A DNA stretch of 64,000 nucleotides from assembly GCF_021295345.1 (NCBI RefSeq), contig NZ_JAIMJB010000012.1:62001-126000 (forward strand), in the 5' to 3' direction. Position 1 is the first letter of the stretch; the number at the start of each line of letters is the position of its first letter. A program made the position numbers and the translations under genes. Of the stretch, positions 26,010-33,744 are shown in pieces. Under the pieces are notes generated by a model. It was not told the DNA's origin and ran no database searches. It was given only the letters and a program-made list of their open reading frames with translations. This DNA is from Motilimonas eburnea (GTDB lineage: Bacteria > Pseudomonadota > Gammaproteobacteria > Enterobacterales > CBDFNC01).

Positions 26010-27383
26010 ATGAACAAATTTAAACTTTCGTTATTAACCAGCTTACTGGTTGCTGCAACCGCTGCTCCAGCTTTAGCAGAAAGTTCAGAAAACCATCGTT
26101 ATGTACAAGCTCCAAAAGCGAAGCCTTATAAAGTAACGCCGAACACGTCAGGCAAAGTGGTTGCAAGTTATTTCCCCGATTGGCGCCTCCAAGGTGACGT
26201 TTACACCGTTCGCAATATTCCGGTTAAGAATTTAACTCACGTTATCTATGCTTTCCTTTCTATGTGTGCACCTCATAACTATGTCAACGACGGCCTCAAA
26301 AAAATGCTTGAGGAAAACTGTAAAGGTAAAGAACCTTTCACCGCGACCATAGTTGATACCGAAGCTGCACTTGATGTTCGCTTTGATAAGAAACCGGAAA
26401 AACAAGAATACTATGGCCACTTCGGTGAGCTTAAAAAGATCCACCAGCAAAACCCAGATCTCGTCATTTTGCCTTCATTCGGTGGTTGGACCATGTCGGA
26501 GCCTTTCCGCGCCATGGCAAAATCAGAAGAAGGCCGTAAAACCTTTGTTAAGACAGCGGTTGAGCTAATTGCTAAGTACGACTTCTTTGGTGGTATCGAT
26601 ATCGACTGGGAATACCCTGGCGGTGAAGATAACTCACACGTCAGCTGGCGTGGTAATTCTCTGACCGAAGAAGAAAAAGCCCACGAACGTGAAGTATTTA
26701 CCCTGCTCATGAAAGAGCTACGCGCTGAACTGGATAAGTTAAGCGAAAAAACCGGCCGTAAATACGAGCTTTCTGCCGCAGTGAACGGCACCCCAAGTAA
26801 AGTTGCTAACATCGACTTTGCCGAAGCACAAAAATACATGGACCACGTTTACGCCATGACTTATGACTTCTTTGGCGGTTGGGGTCCACAGGTAGGCCAC
26901 TTAACTAACCTACACTCAACGAAAGACACCTTATGGGGAATGGGCGTCGATACCATGCTTAAAACCCTAGAAAATGCGGGCGTTCCTAAGAACAAGCTCG
27001 TCGTAGGTGCAGCCTTCTACGGCCGTGGTTGGGAAGGTGCTAAGTGGGAAGACCAAGCTAAGTTCCCAGAAAGCGGCACAGAGGGTAAAGCGCACGCCAG
27101 TGATACAGGCGAAGCGGGATACTTTTCTTACAAAGAAATCATGAATAAATTTGTTGACCAAAACGGTTACCAATACGGTTATGACGAAGAAGCGGAAGCG
27201 GCTTACGTTTATAACAAGAATACCGGCGCATTTATCAGCTTTGATGACCCTCGTTCAATCGAAGCCAAAGGTAAATTCGTTGTTGACCAAGGCTACGGCG
27301 GCATCTTCTCTTGGGAAATTACGCAAGATGACGGTACCCTCCTACGCGCCATGAACAAAGGCCTTGGCCATAAAACCAAATAG
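26010..27383 (+). CDS. Secreted GH18 chitinase, single catalytic domain
   Basis: A 457-residue chitinase. The start at ATG 26010 is chosen because AGAAGGGAAGGGA lies just upstream and the protein then begins with a signal peptide (MNKFKLSLLTSLLVAATAAPALA). The GH18 domain fills the rest: LPSFGGWTMSEPF, catalytic GGIDIDWEYPGG with Glu201, YAMTYDFFGGWG, and the final GGIFSWEITQDDG with the conserved Trp. No carbohydrate-binding module is present, so it may work on soluble or partly degraded chitin, complementing chitinase 1. The sequence is not close to chitinase 1 outside the motifs, so these are different GH18 subgroups rather than a recent duplication. Confidence 0.93.
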   Translation: MNKFKLSLLTSLLVAATAAPALAESSENHRYVQAPKAKPYKVTPNTSGKVVASYFPDWRLQGDVYTVRNIPVKNLTHVIYAFLSMCAPHNYVNDGLKKMLEENCKGKEPFTATIVDTEAALDVRFDKKPEKQEYYGHFGELKKIHQQNPDLVILPSFGGWTMSEPFRAMAKSEEGRKTFVKTAVELIAKYDFFGGIDIDWEYPGGEDNSHVSWRGNSLTEEEKAHEREVFTLLMKELRAELDKLSEKTGRKYELSAAVNGTPSKVANIDFAEAQKYMDHVYAMTYDFFGGWGPQVGHLTNLHSTKDTLWGMGVDTMLKTLENAGVPKNKLVVGAAFYGRGWEGAKWEDQAKFPESGTEGKAHASDTGEAGYFSYKEIMNKFVDQNGYQYGYDEEAEAAYVYNKNTGAFISFDDPRSIEAKGKFVVDQGYGGIFSWEITQDDGTLLRAMNKGLGHKTK

Positions 27384-27441
27384 CTTTTCGTGAGGCACTA
27401 GCCTCACCGCTATACTTTGCTCCCTTATTGATCCCAGGAGC

Positions 27442-27484
27442 CCTTTTCCGGTGTAGGCCCATTCACCGGAAAAGGATTTTTTTT
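27442..27484 (+). terminator. Strong intrinsic terminator of chitinase 2
   Basis: CCTTTTCCGGTG (27442-27453) pairs perfectly with CACCGGAAAAGG (27464-27475) and is followed by ATTTTTTTT. The remaining 250 bp to the next gene hold no visible feature. Confidence 0.92.
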
Positions 27485-27735
27485 ATCCATCCAAGCATGC
27501 TTATTTTACTCACCCATATCGCAATCTGACTCTTGCGCAGCAAGCTAAGATTAATTTAAACACATGTCTTATACTGCACACAGCAACGACCGTTCCACCG
27601 AAGAAAATCATTCCTGAAATCACAAAACACAATAAATCATCAAGCTTTATGGGGCCCACTCAGCCCAACAGTGGCAAAATAACCCTGTAAAACCCAATGT
27701 ATTTTCAACCAGACCATAGAACAATGGGAGTCCAT

Positions 27736-28149
27736 ATGGGCAGGCTGCTACTTCTCACCTTACTGTTTACCGGCAATGTCTTTGCTGCCAATATCACAGT
27801 CACAATCAATAACATTGCCAATAGCCAAGGAGATATACGACTGGCTCTGTTTGATAAGGGAGAAAAATTCCCCGCTGCGCCGGCGATGCAAAGCCTCATC
27901 GTGACCGAGTTTACCCCACCCAATGCCAGCGCCACCTTCAGCGATATCCCGATGGGCACTTACGCCATCGCCATCATGCACGATCAAGATCAAGACGAAA
28001 AGTTAGGCACTAATTTTCTCGGTATACCCACAGAGGGATACGGGTTCAGCAATGACGCCGAAGCCAACTTTGGTCCGCCGCCTTTTGCAGAAGCCGCGTT
28101 CGAGGTAGATGAGCCAGCATCCCATATCACTATCAACTTAGTTTATTAA
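27736..28149 (+). CDS. DUF2141 family exported protein
   Basis: A 137-residue protein. ATG 27736 has GGGAG five bases upstream and gives a clean signal peptide (MGRLLLLTLLFTGNVFA); the upstream in-frame ATG codons are less suitable. The body shows DUF2141 features: VTINNIANSQGDIRLALFD, GTYAIAIMHDQDQDEKL and EGYGFSNDA. The fold is a small beta-sandwich of unknown function, found in many periplasmic proteins. It converges on dsbA and shares a terminator with it. Confidence 0.8.
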   Translation: MGRLLLLTLLFTGNVFAANITVTINNIANSQGDIRLALFDKGEKFPAAPAMQSLIVTEFTPPNASATFSDIPMGTYAIAIMHDQDQDEKLGTNFLGIPTEGYGFSNDAEANFGPPPFAEAAFEVDEPASHITINLVY

Positions 28150-28175
28150 CGCTTGCTAACAGGAAAAAGAGCGAG

Positions 28176-28214
28176 CAAAAAAAACGCACCGCTGTGGTTC
28201 AACGTGTGCGTTTT
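28176..28214. terminator. Bidirectional terminator between DUF2141 gene and dsbA
   Basis: AAAACGCAC (28181-28189) and GTGCGTTTT (28206-28214) form the stem. The A-run before it gives eight T residues on the minus strand, suiting dsbA; on the plus strand the T-run is short. Confidence 0.75.
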
Positions 28215-28247
28215 AAAACAAGCTTCAAATAGGGTTATCTTAGGTGA

Positions 28248-28859
28248 CTATTTCTCCACTTGGGTAAGTAGGTAGTTTAGCAACGCAGAATATTCGTCAA
28301 TACTGCGTACAGAGCTTGGGTTAATCAGATATTTACCATTAACGACCACAGCCGGTGTACCACGAATTTTGAAGGTTTCGGTGTTACGTTGCATTTGTTT
28401 GAGCATGCCATTAACTGGGAAGCTATTGGCCGCCGAATCAAATTTGGCCTCGTCAACACCAATCTCAGCAAACACCGCCTTAATATCATCACGATTGGTC
28501 ATTGGTTTGCGCTGATCATGGATAGCAGCAAACATGGCGCTCGATAATTCTGGTTCCACTTTTAGCAATTCAGCAACGGCGAAAGCACGCGCCATCTCAG
28601 GGCCCATAGTGTCGCCAAGAAATTCGACGTGGTTTTTCTTAAACTTCACCCCTTCTGGCGCGCGTTTTTTTAACTGCTCCATAAATGGCGAGAACTTGTA
28701 ACAATGGGGGCAAAAATAGGAGAAAAACTCGATGGCCTCTGGTTGTTTGGTGCCTATTTGTTTGACGATTTCGTAATGAGTGCCTTCTTCATATTTAGCG
28801 GCTTGTGCTGCCAAAGGCAGTAACACCATCGCAGCCAACATCAAAAGATATTTTTTCAT
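28248..28859 (-). CDS. dsbA: Periplasmic thiol:disulfide interchange protein DsbA
   Basis: A 203-residue periplasmic oxidant that introduces disulfide bonds into exported proteins and is re-oxidised by DsbB. It has a signal peptide (MKKYLLMLAAMVLLPLAAQA), a thioredoxin fold with active site CPHC in FFSYFCPHCYKF, and the cis-proline segment RGTPAVVVNGKYL. It follows srkA with a 33-bp gap, the same pairing as in E. coli where dsbA is partly transcribed with yihE. Confidence 0.95.
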   Translation of the reverse strand: MKKYLLMLAAMVLLPLAAQAAKYEEGTHYEIVKQIGTKQPEAIEFFSYFCPHCYKFSPFMEQLKKRAPEGVKFKKNHVEFLGDTMGPEMARAFAVAELLKVEPELSSAMFAAIHDQRKPMTNRDDIKAVFAEIGVDEAKFDSAANSFPVNGMLKQMQRNTETFKIRGTPAVVVNGKYLINPSSVRSIDEYSALLNYLLTQVEK

Positions 28860-28892
28860 TGTGCTTCCTTATCAGATCTTCCGTGATAGATT

Positions 28893-29879
28893 TTAGTATT
28901 CAGGCATTAGGCTAAGGGGAGGCTCAGCCAACTGTGCCAATTGTTCTTTCAATGCCAAGACCTGCTCTTCCCAGTAACGCGGCGTATTAAACCAAGGAAA
29001 GTTATGAGGAAAAGCGGGATCTTGCCAGCGTTTGGCTAACCATGCCATATAATGCACCATTCGCATAGCACGCAGCGGCTCTATTAACGATAATTCATCG
29101 TGATTAAAGTCGCAGAACTCGCTGTACCCTTCCAAAATAACATCCAGTTGTAATTGCTGTTCTTGGCGTGAGCCCGACAATAACATCCATAAGTCTTGGA
29201 TCGCAGGCCCCATTCGGCAGTCATCGAGATCGACAAAAATCGGCTCATCACGCCACAAAATATTGCCAGGATGACAATCACCATGTAAACGTAACAACTG
29301 GTTAGGGCGATATTGTGCCTCACAGGCTGCAACCACCTGATCTAACACAGTGAAAAACGCATCTTGAAGATAGTCTGGTATAAAACCCGACTGCTTTAAC
29401 ACCGCCTTAGGCTCATGTAAATAGCTCGCCAGATCGATAGTCGGACGATGTTGAAATGGCTTAGCCTTGGCCAATTGGTGAGCCCGCCCCAAAAAGCGAC
29501 CAACCCATTCCAATTGGTCAAGGTTGTCGACCTCAAACTCACGCCCACCCGCACTCGGAAAAATCGCGTAATAAAAGCCTTGGTAATGGAGTAAGCTCTC
29601 ACCATTAAAACGCATTGGCGCCACCACAGGGATCTCCTGCTCGGCTAATTCAAAGCTAAAATCATGCTCTTCTTGAATTTGCTCGGCCGACCAGCGCTGC
29701 GGACGATAAAACTTAACCACATAGCGGCTGACCCCCTCACCGCGAAACTGATAAACTCGGTTTTCATAGGAATTCAGGGGCAACAGCCCAGATTCAGGAT
29801 AAATGCCCACCGCTTCGATGGCATCTAACACCAAATCAGGCGTCAAATTGGCGTAAGCAAAATCCATATTCGTGGTCAT
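28893..29879 (-). CDS. srkA: Stress response kinase A (YihE family)
   Basis: A 328-residue protein kinase-like enzyme of the aminoglycoside-phosphotransferase fold. E. coli SrkA phosphorylates Ser/Thr and limits cell death under stress. Conserved blocks are VVKFYRPQRWSAEQIQEEH, the catalytic loop LRLHGDCHPGNILWRD and the metal-binding VDLDDCRMGPA. Its ATG overlaps the ccoG stop by one base (TAATG at 29879), so the two genes are translationally coupled; dsbA follows. Confidence 0.93.
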   Translation of the reverse strand: MTTNMDFAYANLTPDLVLDAIEAVGIYPESGLLPLNSYENRVYQFRGEGVSRYVVKFYRPQRWSAEQIQEEHDFSFELAEQEIPVVAPMRFNGESLLHYQGFYYAIFPSAGGREFEVDNLDQLEWVGRFLGRAHQLAKAKPFQHRPTIDLASYLHEPKAVLKQSGFIPDYLQDAFFTVLDQVVAACEAQYRPNQLLRLHGDCHPGNILWRDEPIFVDLDDCRMGPAIQDLWMLLSGSRQEQQLQLDVILEGYSEFCDFNHDELSLIEPLRAMRMVHYMAWLAKRWQDPAFPHNFPWFNTPRYWEEQVLALKEQLAQLAEPPLSLMPEY

Positions 29880-31303
29880 TAACGGCTCTCACTGAAAAAG
29901 CGACTTTCTTGTTCGATGAACTCATCACTGTCGCTATCTTGGACTTTAAATTGGATCACCTGAATCGACTTTTCTAACTCATAAGGGTCCACCGCGATAC
30001 TAATAGGCTGCGTAAACACTTCACCCGGTGCGACCGAGATATCGCTTGGCCCAGACCATACAGGTGCAGGTAAACCAGACACCGACAAACTATATTGCTG
30101 TGGCAGCATGGTTTTGTTGATAATTTTAAAAGTGTAGGCATTTTCCACTAAGCCTTCATCGGTCACCCGATACAAGGCATTACGGTCGCGCAATACTTCA
30201 AAACCAATGGATTTGATGGTCAGCAAATTCCACACAAACAAGCCACACATAATGGCCAGCACCACACCGTAACCGATAATTTTAGGTCTGATGACATCGG
30301 TTTTTTCGCCTTTTAACTTATGCTCCGTGGTATATGAAATCAGGCCTTTGGCATAGCCCATGCGCTCCATGGTTTGATCACAGGCATCAATACAAGCGCC
30401 ACAGTTAATACATTCATACTGCAAACCATCACGAATATCGATGCCAGTTGGGCACACCTGCACACATAAATCACAGTCAATACAGTCGCCTAAACCAAGC
30501 TCTTTCGGGTCGGCTTTGCGTGAACGCGGGCCGCGATTTTCACCACGTTTGGCATCGTAACCAACAATAAAGGTATCTTTATCAAACATCGACGACTGAA
30601 AGCGGGCATAAGGACACATATGCGTACAGACAATGGCGCGCATCCAACCCGCATTAATGTATGTACAAGTGGCAAAAAACAATACCCAGAATGTCAGAGC
30701 AAAACTTGAACTGAAGGTAAAAAAAGAAACATACAGCTCCTTCACCGGTACAAAATAACTGGCAAAGGCGAGCCCAGTTAATAGCGACACCACCCACCAA
30801 CTGGCATGTTTGGCGGTTTTTCGCCATAACTTATTGGCATCCCATGGCGATTCATCCAATCTTTTACGCTTGTTGGCCTTACCTTCAAACAACTCCTCAA
30901 ACCAAATAAAAATAAAGGTCCAAACTGTTTGTGGACAGGTGTAACCACACCAAACACGGCCTAGGTAAGTGGTAAAAAAGAACAAGGCAAAGGCGGCAAT
31001 AATAAAGATCCAAGCCAACAAGGTCAGATCTTGAGGAAAGATGGTCAAGTTAAAGATGTGATAGCGATTATGTTCAATATCCAGCAACACAGCTTGATGG
31101 CCGTTCCACGGGATCAACGGCAACGCAATAAACAATAACAGCAGAAACCAACCCATAAACTTACGCAGTCTCTGATAAACCCCAGTCACACTACGCACAT
31201 AGATGGTACTACTGGGATCAAATCGGTCGACACTGGCCTTACCGGTTTTACGTCCTGCTTTTTTTGTTGCGGTGACGTCTTTTACATCAATCTTTCGATC
31301 CAT
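29879..31303 (-). CDS. ccoG: Cytochrome c oxidase accessory protein CcoG (FixG/RdxA)
   Basis: A 474-residue inner-membrane iron-sulfur protein needed for cbb3 oxidase assembly through copper reduction. The start at ATG 31303 follows GAGGGAAG; the longer frame begins with GTG and no ribosome site. Several membrane helices occupy the N-terminal half, with VWCGYTCPQTVW and CTHMCPYARFQ. The 2[4Fe-4S] ferredoxin segment is CIDCDLCVQVCP and CINCGACIDAC. A C-terminal Ig-like domain lies in the periplasm. The cbb3 operon itself is not in this window; the gene is coupled to srkA. Confidence 0.93.
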   Translation of the reverse strand: MDRKIDVKDVTATKKAGRKTGKASVDRFDPSSTIYVRSVTGVYQRLRKFMGWFLLLLFIALPLIPWNGHQAVLLDIEHNRYHIFNLTIFPQDLTLLAWIFIIAAFALFFFTTYLGRVWCGYTCPQTVWTFIFIWFEELFEGKANKRKRLDESPWDANKLWRKTAKHASWWVVSLLTGLAFASYFVPVKELYVSFFTFSSSFALTFWVLFFATCTYINAGWMRAIVCTHMCPYARFQSSMFDKDTFIVGYDAKRGENRGPRSRKADPKELGLGDCIDCDLCVQVCPTGIDIRDGLQYECINCGACIDACDQTMERMGYAKGLISYTTEHKLKGEKTDVIRPKIIGYGVVLAIMCGLFVWNLLTIKSIGFEVLRDRNALYRVTDEGLVENAYTFKIINKTMLPQQYSLSVSGLPAPVWSGPSDISVAPGEVFTQPISIAVDPYELEKSIQVIQFKVQDSDSDEFIEQESRFFSESR

Positions 31304-31384
31304 CACTCTTCCCTCACTTGCCACACATTTGCTCACCCATAGGGCAGATAATAATTATTTTGGAAGCTGCCCTTCGATTTGTTC

Positions 31385-31651
31385 TTATTTCACTAAACCC
31401 CGTGCTTTTAGCAGCGCAGTTTTAAAGTCATCTTCACAGTCTTTTTTGATGCCTGGGATCATGTCGCCTTCAGGCGTCTCTCGCATTTTTAGATGGTAAA
31501 TAATCAAGTCATCAGGCACCTGACTGAGCTCACCTTCATGGCCCGCTTCTTTGGCAAGCTGAGCCAATACCTCCACTAAGCTTAGTTCGGCATGTTTTAG
31601 CCAGTAGGGCTGTAATAATTCAATGACTTCGTTTACGCGGTGACAATGCAT
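31385..31651 (-). CDS. yihD: YihD family protein (DUF1040)
   Basis: An 88-residue cytoplasmic protein matching E. coli YihD along its length: RVNEVIELLQPYW, then ELxxxPDDLIIYHLKMR and the C-terminal DDFKTALLKARG. Function unknown. The neighbourhood (yihD, srkA, dsbA) is conserved with enteric bacteria, with ccoG inserted. Confidence 0.88.
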   Translation of the reverse strand: MHCHRVNEVIELLQPYWLKHAELSLVEVLAQLAKEAGHEGELSQVPDDLIIYHLKMRETPEGDMIPGIKKDCEDDFKTALLKARGLVK

Positions 31652-31958
31652 TTTGGTATCTCCATCGGCAATAGGTATAAGCCTTAGCTGAGAGCAGAGC
31701 TCAAAGGCTCATTGATGCGGACATTGTATAATTTGCACCAAGTAAGATCTATTTTTAACCGACATATCTGGAGATGTTTGATTTGAGCAAGAATTTATCG
31801 GCGTTTAGGCAAGGCATTGGTTGTCGGCAATGGTTTTTCCCCTATCAAAATCAAGACAGATCAAGCAAATAGATAGCACTAACAGGATGATCACAACCGG
31901 CAAGGGGGCCACCCTCACCGGCGCTCAATTTTCCGTATCCCTCATGGCGAAAAGGTCG
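31652..31958. other. Intergenic region, no feature seen
   Basis: A 307-bp stretch between yihD and the small exported protein. No ORF with a ribosome site, repeat or terminator was found. Confidence 0.4.
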
Positions 31959-32312
31959 CTAGAGGGCTGAATGAGACGGGGGGGCACGGGTCAGGGGTTT
32001 GACAAAATATAATGGGACAGCGAGCGACAACACAGCCAAATGTTGTCGCAACAGGTAAGAAGCAGCCAACCTCTCACCAAAAGTCAATTGGGGTAAATTA
32101 TCAAAGACAAAATTAGCCACCAAACACAGGGCACAATAACGGCTGGTTTGACTTGAGCCATCTTCAGCCAAGCTAATACTGTAGAAGCCGGCCTGAGCAC
32201 ACACTAACACACCCGCCCCACTCCCCGAGGCGGATCCGGAAGCAGCTAAGGTCATCAGTAACATGGTCACCGATAACAGATAAGCCGAGTTTTGCTTCCA
32301 GCGAGCAGTCAT
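31959..32312 (-). CDS. Small hypothetical protein with CxxC, possibly DUF2946-like
   Basis: A 117-residue protein. ATG 32312 is preferred over 32321 because AAGGA lies 8 nt before it. An N-terminal hydrophobic segment (YLLSVTMLLMTLAASGSASG) is followed by VCAQAGFYSISL, then YCALCLVANFV, a second hydrophobic stretch, and a Pro-rich end. The VCxxxG...CxxC layout recalls the DUF2946 group of small exported proteins linked to metal handling; this is a tentative likeness. It is divergent from ddl, with the triplicated ddl leader between them. Confidence 0.5.
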   Translation of the reverse strand: MTARWKQNSAYLLSVTMLLMTLAASGSASGSGAGVLVCAQAGFYSISLAEDGSSQTSRYCALCLVANFVFDNLPQLTFGERLAASYLLRQHLAVLSLAVPLYFVKPLTRAPPSHSAL

Positions 32313-32478
32313 TGCATTCATCCTTGATTAAGGCAATTAAATTTACCGTAAAAAAGCGTTTTCTCCTAACAAACTTACCCAATTGTCTCTCTTGCTGACA
32401 TATCCTTGCTAACCAGCCCGAATAACGACAGGTAGAATCCTGCACCCTATGTTGTGATAGAAGTGATAGAGGACTCCC

Positions 32479-32493
32479 ATGGATATATTCTGA
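32479..32493 (+). CDS. Four-codon ORF (MDIF) in leader copy 1
   Basis: ATG GAT ATA TTC TGA preceded by a GAGG site, a copy of the ddl start. Whether it is translated is unknown; if so it would be an upstream mini-ORF. Confidence 0.3.
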   Translation: MDIF

Positions 32494-32582
32494 CATATCC
32501 TTGCTAGCCAGCGCGCATAACGACAGGTAGAATCCTGCACCCTATGTTGTGATAGAAGTGGTAGAAGTGATAGAGGACTCCC

Positions 32583-32597
32583 ATGGATATATTCTGA
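32583..32597 (+). CDS. Four-codon ORF (MDIF) in leader copy 2
   Basis: Same sequence and ribosome site as the mini-ORF at 32479; the stop is again the TGA that opens the next repeat unit. Confidence 0.3.
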   Translation: MDIF

Positions 32598-32676
32598 CAT
32601 ATCCTTGCTAGCCAGCGCGCATAACGACAGGTAGAATCCTGCACCATATGTTGTGATATAAGTGAAGAGGACCACC

Positions 32677-33687
32677 ATGGATATATTAAACATTCTGCTA
32701 CTTTGTGGCGGCGAAAGTGCTGAGCACGAAGTGTCGTTACGTTCAGCCGATTTTATCGCGCAGCAACTCTCGCAACACGAACATATCCGCCTTCATCGCA
32801 TTACAATAAGCAAAACAGGCCAATGGCTTAATGATCAACAACAGCTTTGCCAGCTAGATATGCAGAAATGCTTAACGGTCAATACTGACGCTGACCCCAT
32901 CCGCCATGTAATGGATTTTGCGATTCCCTGCATTCATGGCTATCCGGGTGAAACGGGCACCATTCAATCCTTTTTTGAAATGATAAAACTGCCCTATATG
33001 GGCTGCGGCCCCGAAGCCAATACCTTATGTTTTAATAAGATCAGCTCAAAAATGTGGTTTGATGCTTTAGGCATCCCCAACACCCCGTCATTATTTATCA
33101 CCGAACTTAATGACGCGACCTTAGCGCAAGTTCAGCAAGCATTCGATAATTGGGGCAGCGTGTTTATCAAGGCGGCATCACAAGGCTCATCGGTGGGCTG
33201 TTATCTGGTACGCGACAGGGCCGACATTGGCGCTAAGCTCACCGACGCCTTTAGCTATTCCGACTATGTCTTAGTTGAAAAAACCGTACAAGCTCGCGAG
33301 CTCGAAATCGCCGCTTACGAGTATCAAGGAGAAGTGATCGCAACCGTCCCTAGCGAGATCATCTGCCCAGACAATACCTTTTATACCTATGAAGAAAAGT
33401 ACGCCGCCGACAGCCATTCGCTAACTCAGGTCGAAGCACAAAATCTCAGCCCGGAGCAAATCGCGCAAATGCAAGCCTACGCCGTCGCAGCGTTTAAAGG
33501 ATTGAAATTACAGCATCTATCACGCATTGATTTTTTCTTAACCGAGCAAGGCGAGATCTTACTCAATGAAATCAATACATTTCCAGGCATGACCAAAACG
33601 TCCATGTTCCCACAAATGCTGGCTAACCATGGCCATCAATTTAGCGACTACCTGAACGATGTGATTGAACGGTCAATATCCTCTTAA
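32677..33687 (+). CDS. ddl: D-alanine--D-alanine ligase
   Basis: A 336-residue ATP-grasp enzyme joining two D-alanines for peptidoglycan precursors. ATG 32677 follows AGAGG at 6 nt; the alternative GTG 15 bases upstream is inside the ribosome site and unlikely. Motifs: LLCGGESAEHEVSLRSA at the N-terminus, VFIKAASQGSSVG in the ATP-grasp loop, LEIAAYEYQGE, and the metal/substrate site EILLNEINTFPGMTKTSMFP. It is not in the dcw cluster, where ddlB normally sits, so it is probably a DdlA-type stand-alone copy. Confidence 0.93.
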   Translation: MDILNILLLCGGESAEHEVSLRSADFIAQQLSQHEHIRLHRITISKTGQWLNDQQQLCQLDMQKCLTVNTDADPIRHVMDFAIPCIHGYPGETGTIQSFFEMIKLPYMGCGPEANTLCFNKISSKMWFDALGIPNTPSLFITELNDATLAQVQQAFDNWGSVFIKAASQGSSVGCYLVRDRADIGAKLTDAFSYSDYVLVEKTVQARELEIAAYEYQGEVIATVPSEIICPDNTFYTYEEKYAADSHSLTQVEAQNLSPEQIAQMQAYAVAAFKGLKLQHLSRIDFFLTEQGEILLNEINTFPGMTKTSMFPQMLANHGHQFSDYLNDVIERSISS

Positions 33688-33697
33688 TATGGACATT

Positions 33698-33724
33698 AAA
33701 AAGGCGCCGATAAAGCGCCTTTTT
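33698..33724. terminator. Bidirectional terminator between ddl and ptrA
   Basis: AAAAAGGCGC / GCGCCTTTTT with a 7-nt loop; A and T tracts on the two sides allow function on both strands. Confidence 0.88.
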
Positions 33725-33744
33725 AGTCTCTCGATTCAATACTT

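Larger units (their letters stand above)
32396..32687 (+). repeat. Three tandem copies of the ddl leader including its start codon
   Basis: Units start at TGACATATCC: 32396-32490 (95 bp), 32491-32594 (104 bp, with an internal 9-bp duplication of GTAGAAGTG) and 32595 into ddl. Each ends with GAGGAC, six or fewer bases and ATGGATATATT, the first codons of ddl. In units 1 and 2 the frame ends at once (ATG GAT ATA TTC TGA), where the TGA is the first codon of the next unit. The junction GGATAT...ATATCC is also a 6-bp inverted repeat. Confidence 0.92.

Noticed and set aside
32173-32693. Minus-strand ORFs through the ddl leader repeats
   Set aside because: Products only reflect the 95-104 bp tandem repeat read backwards.
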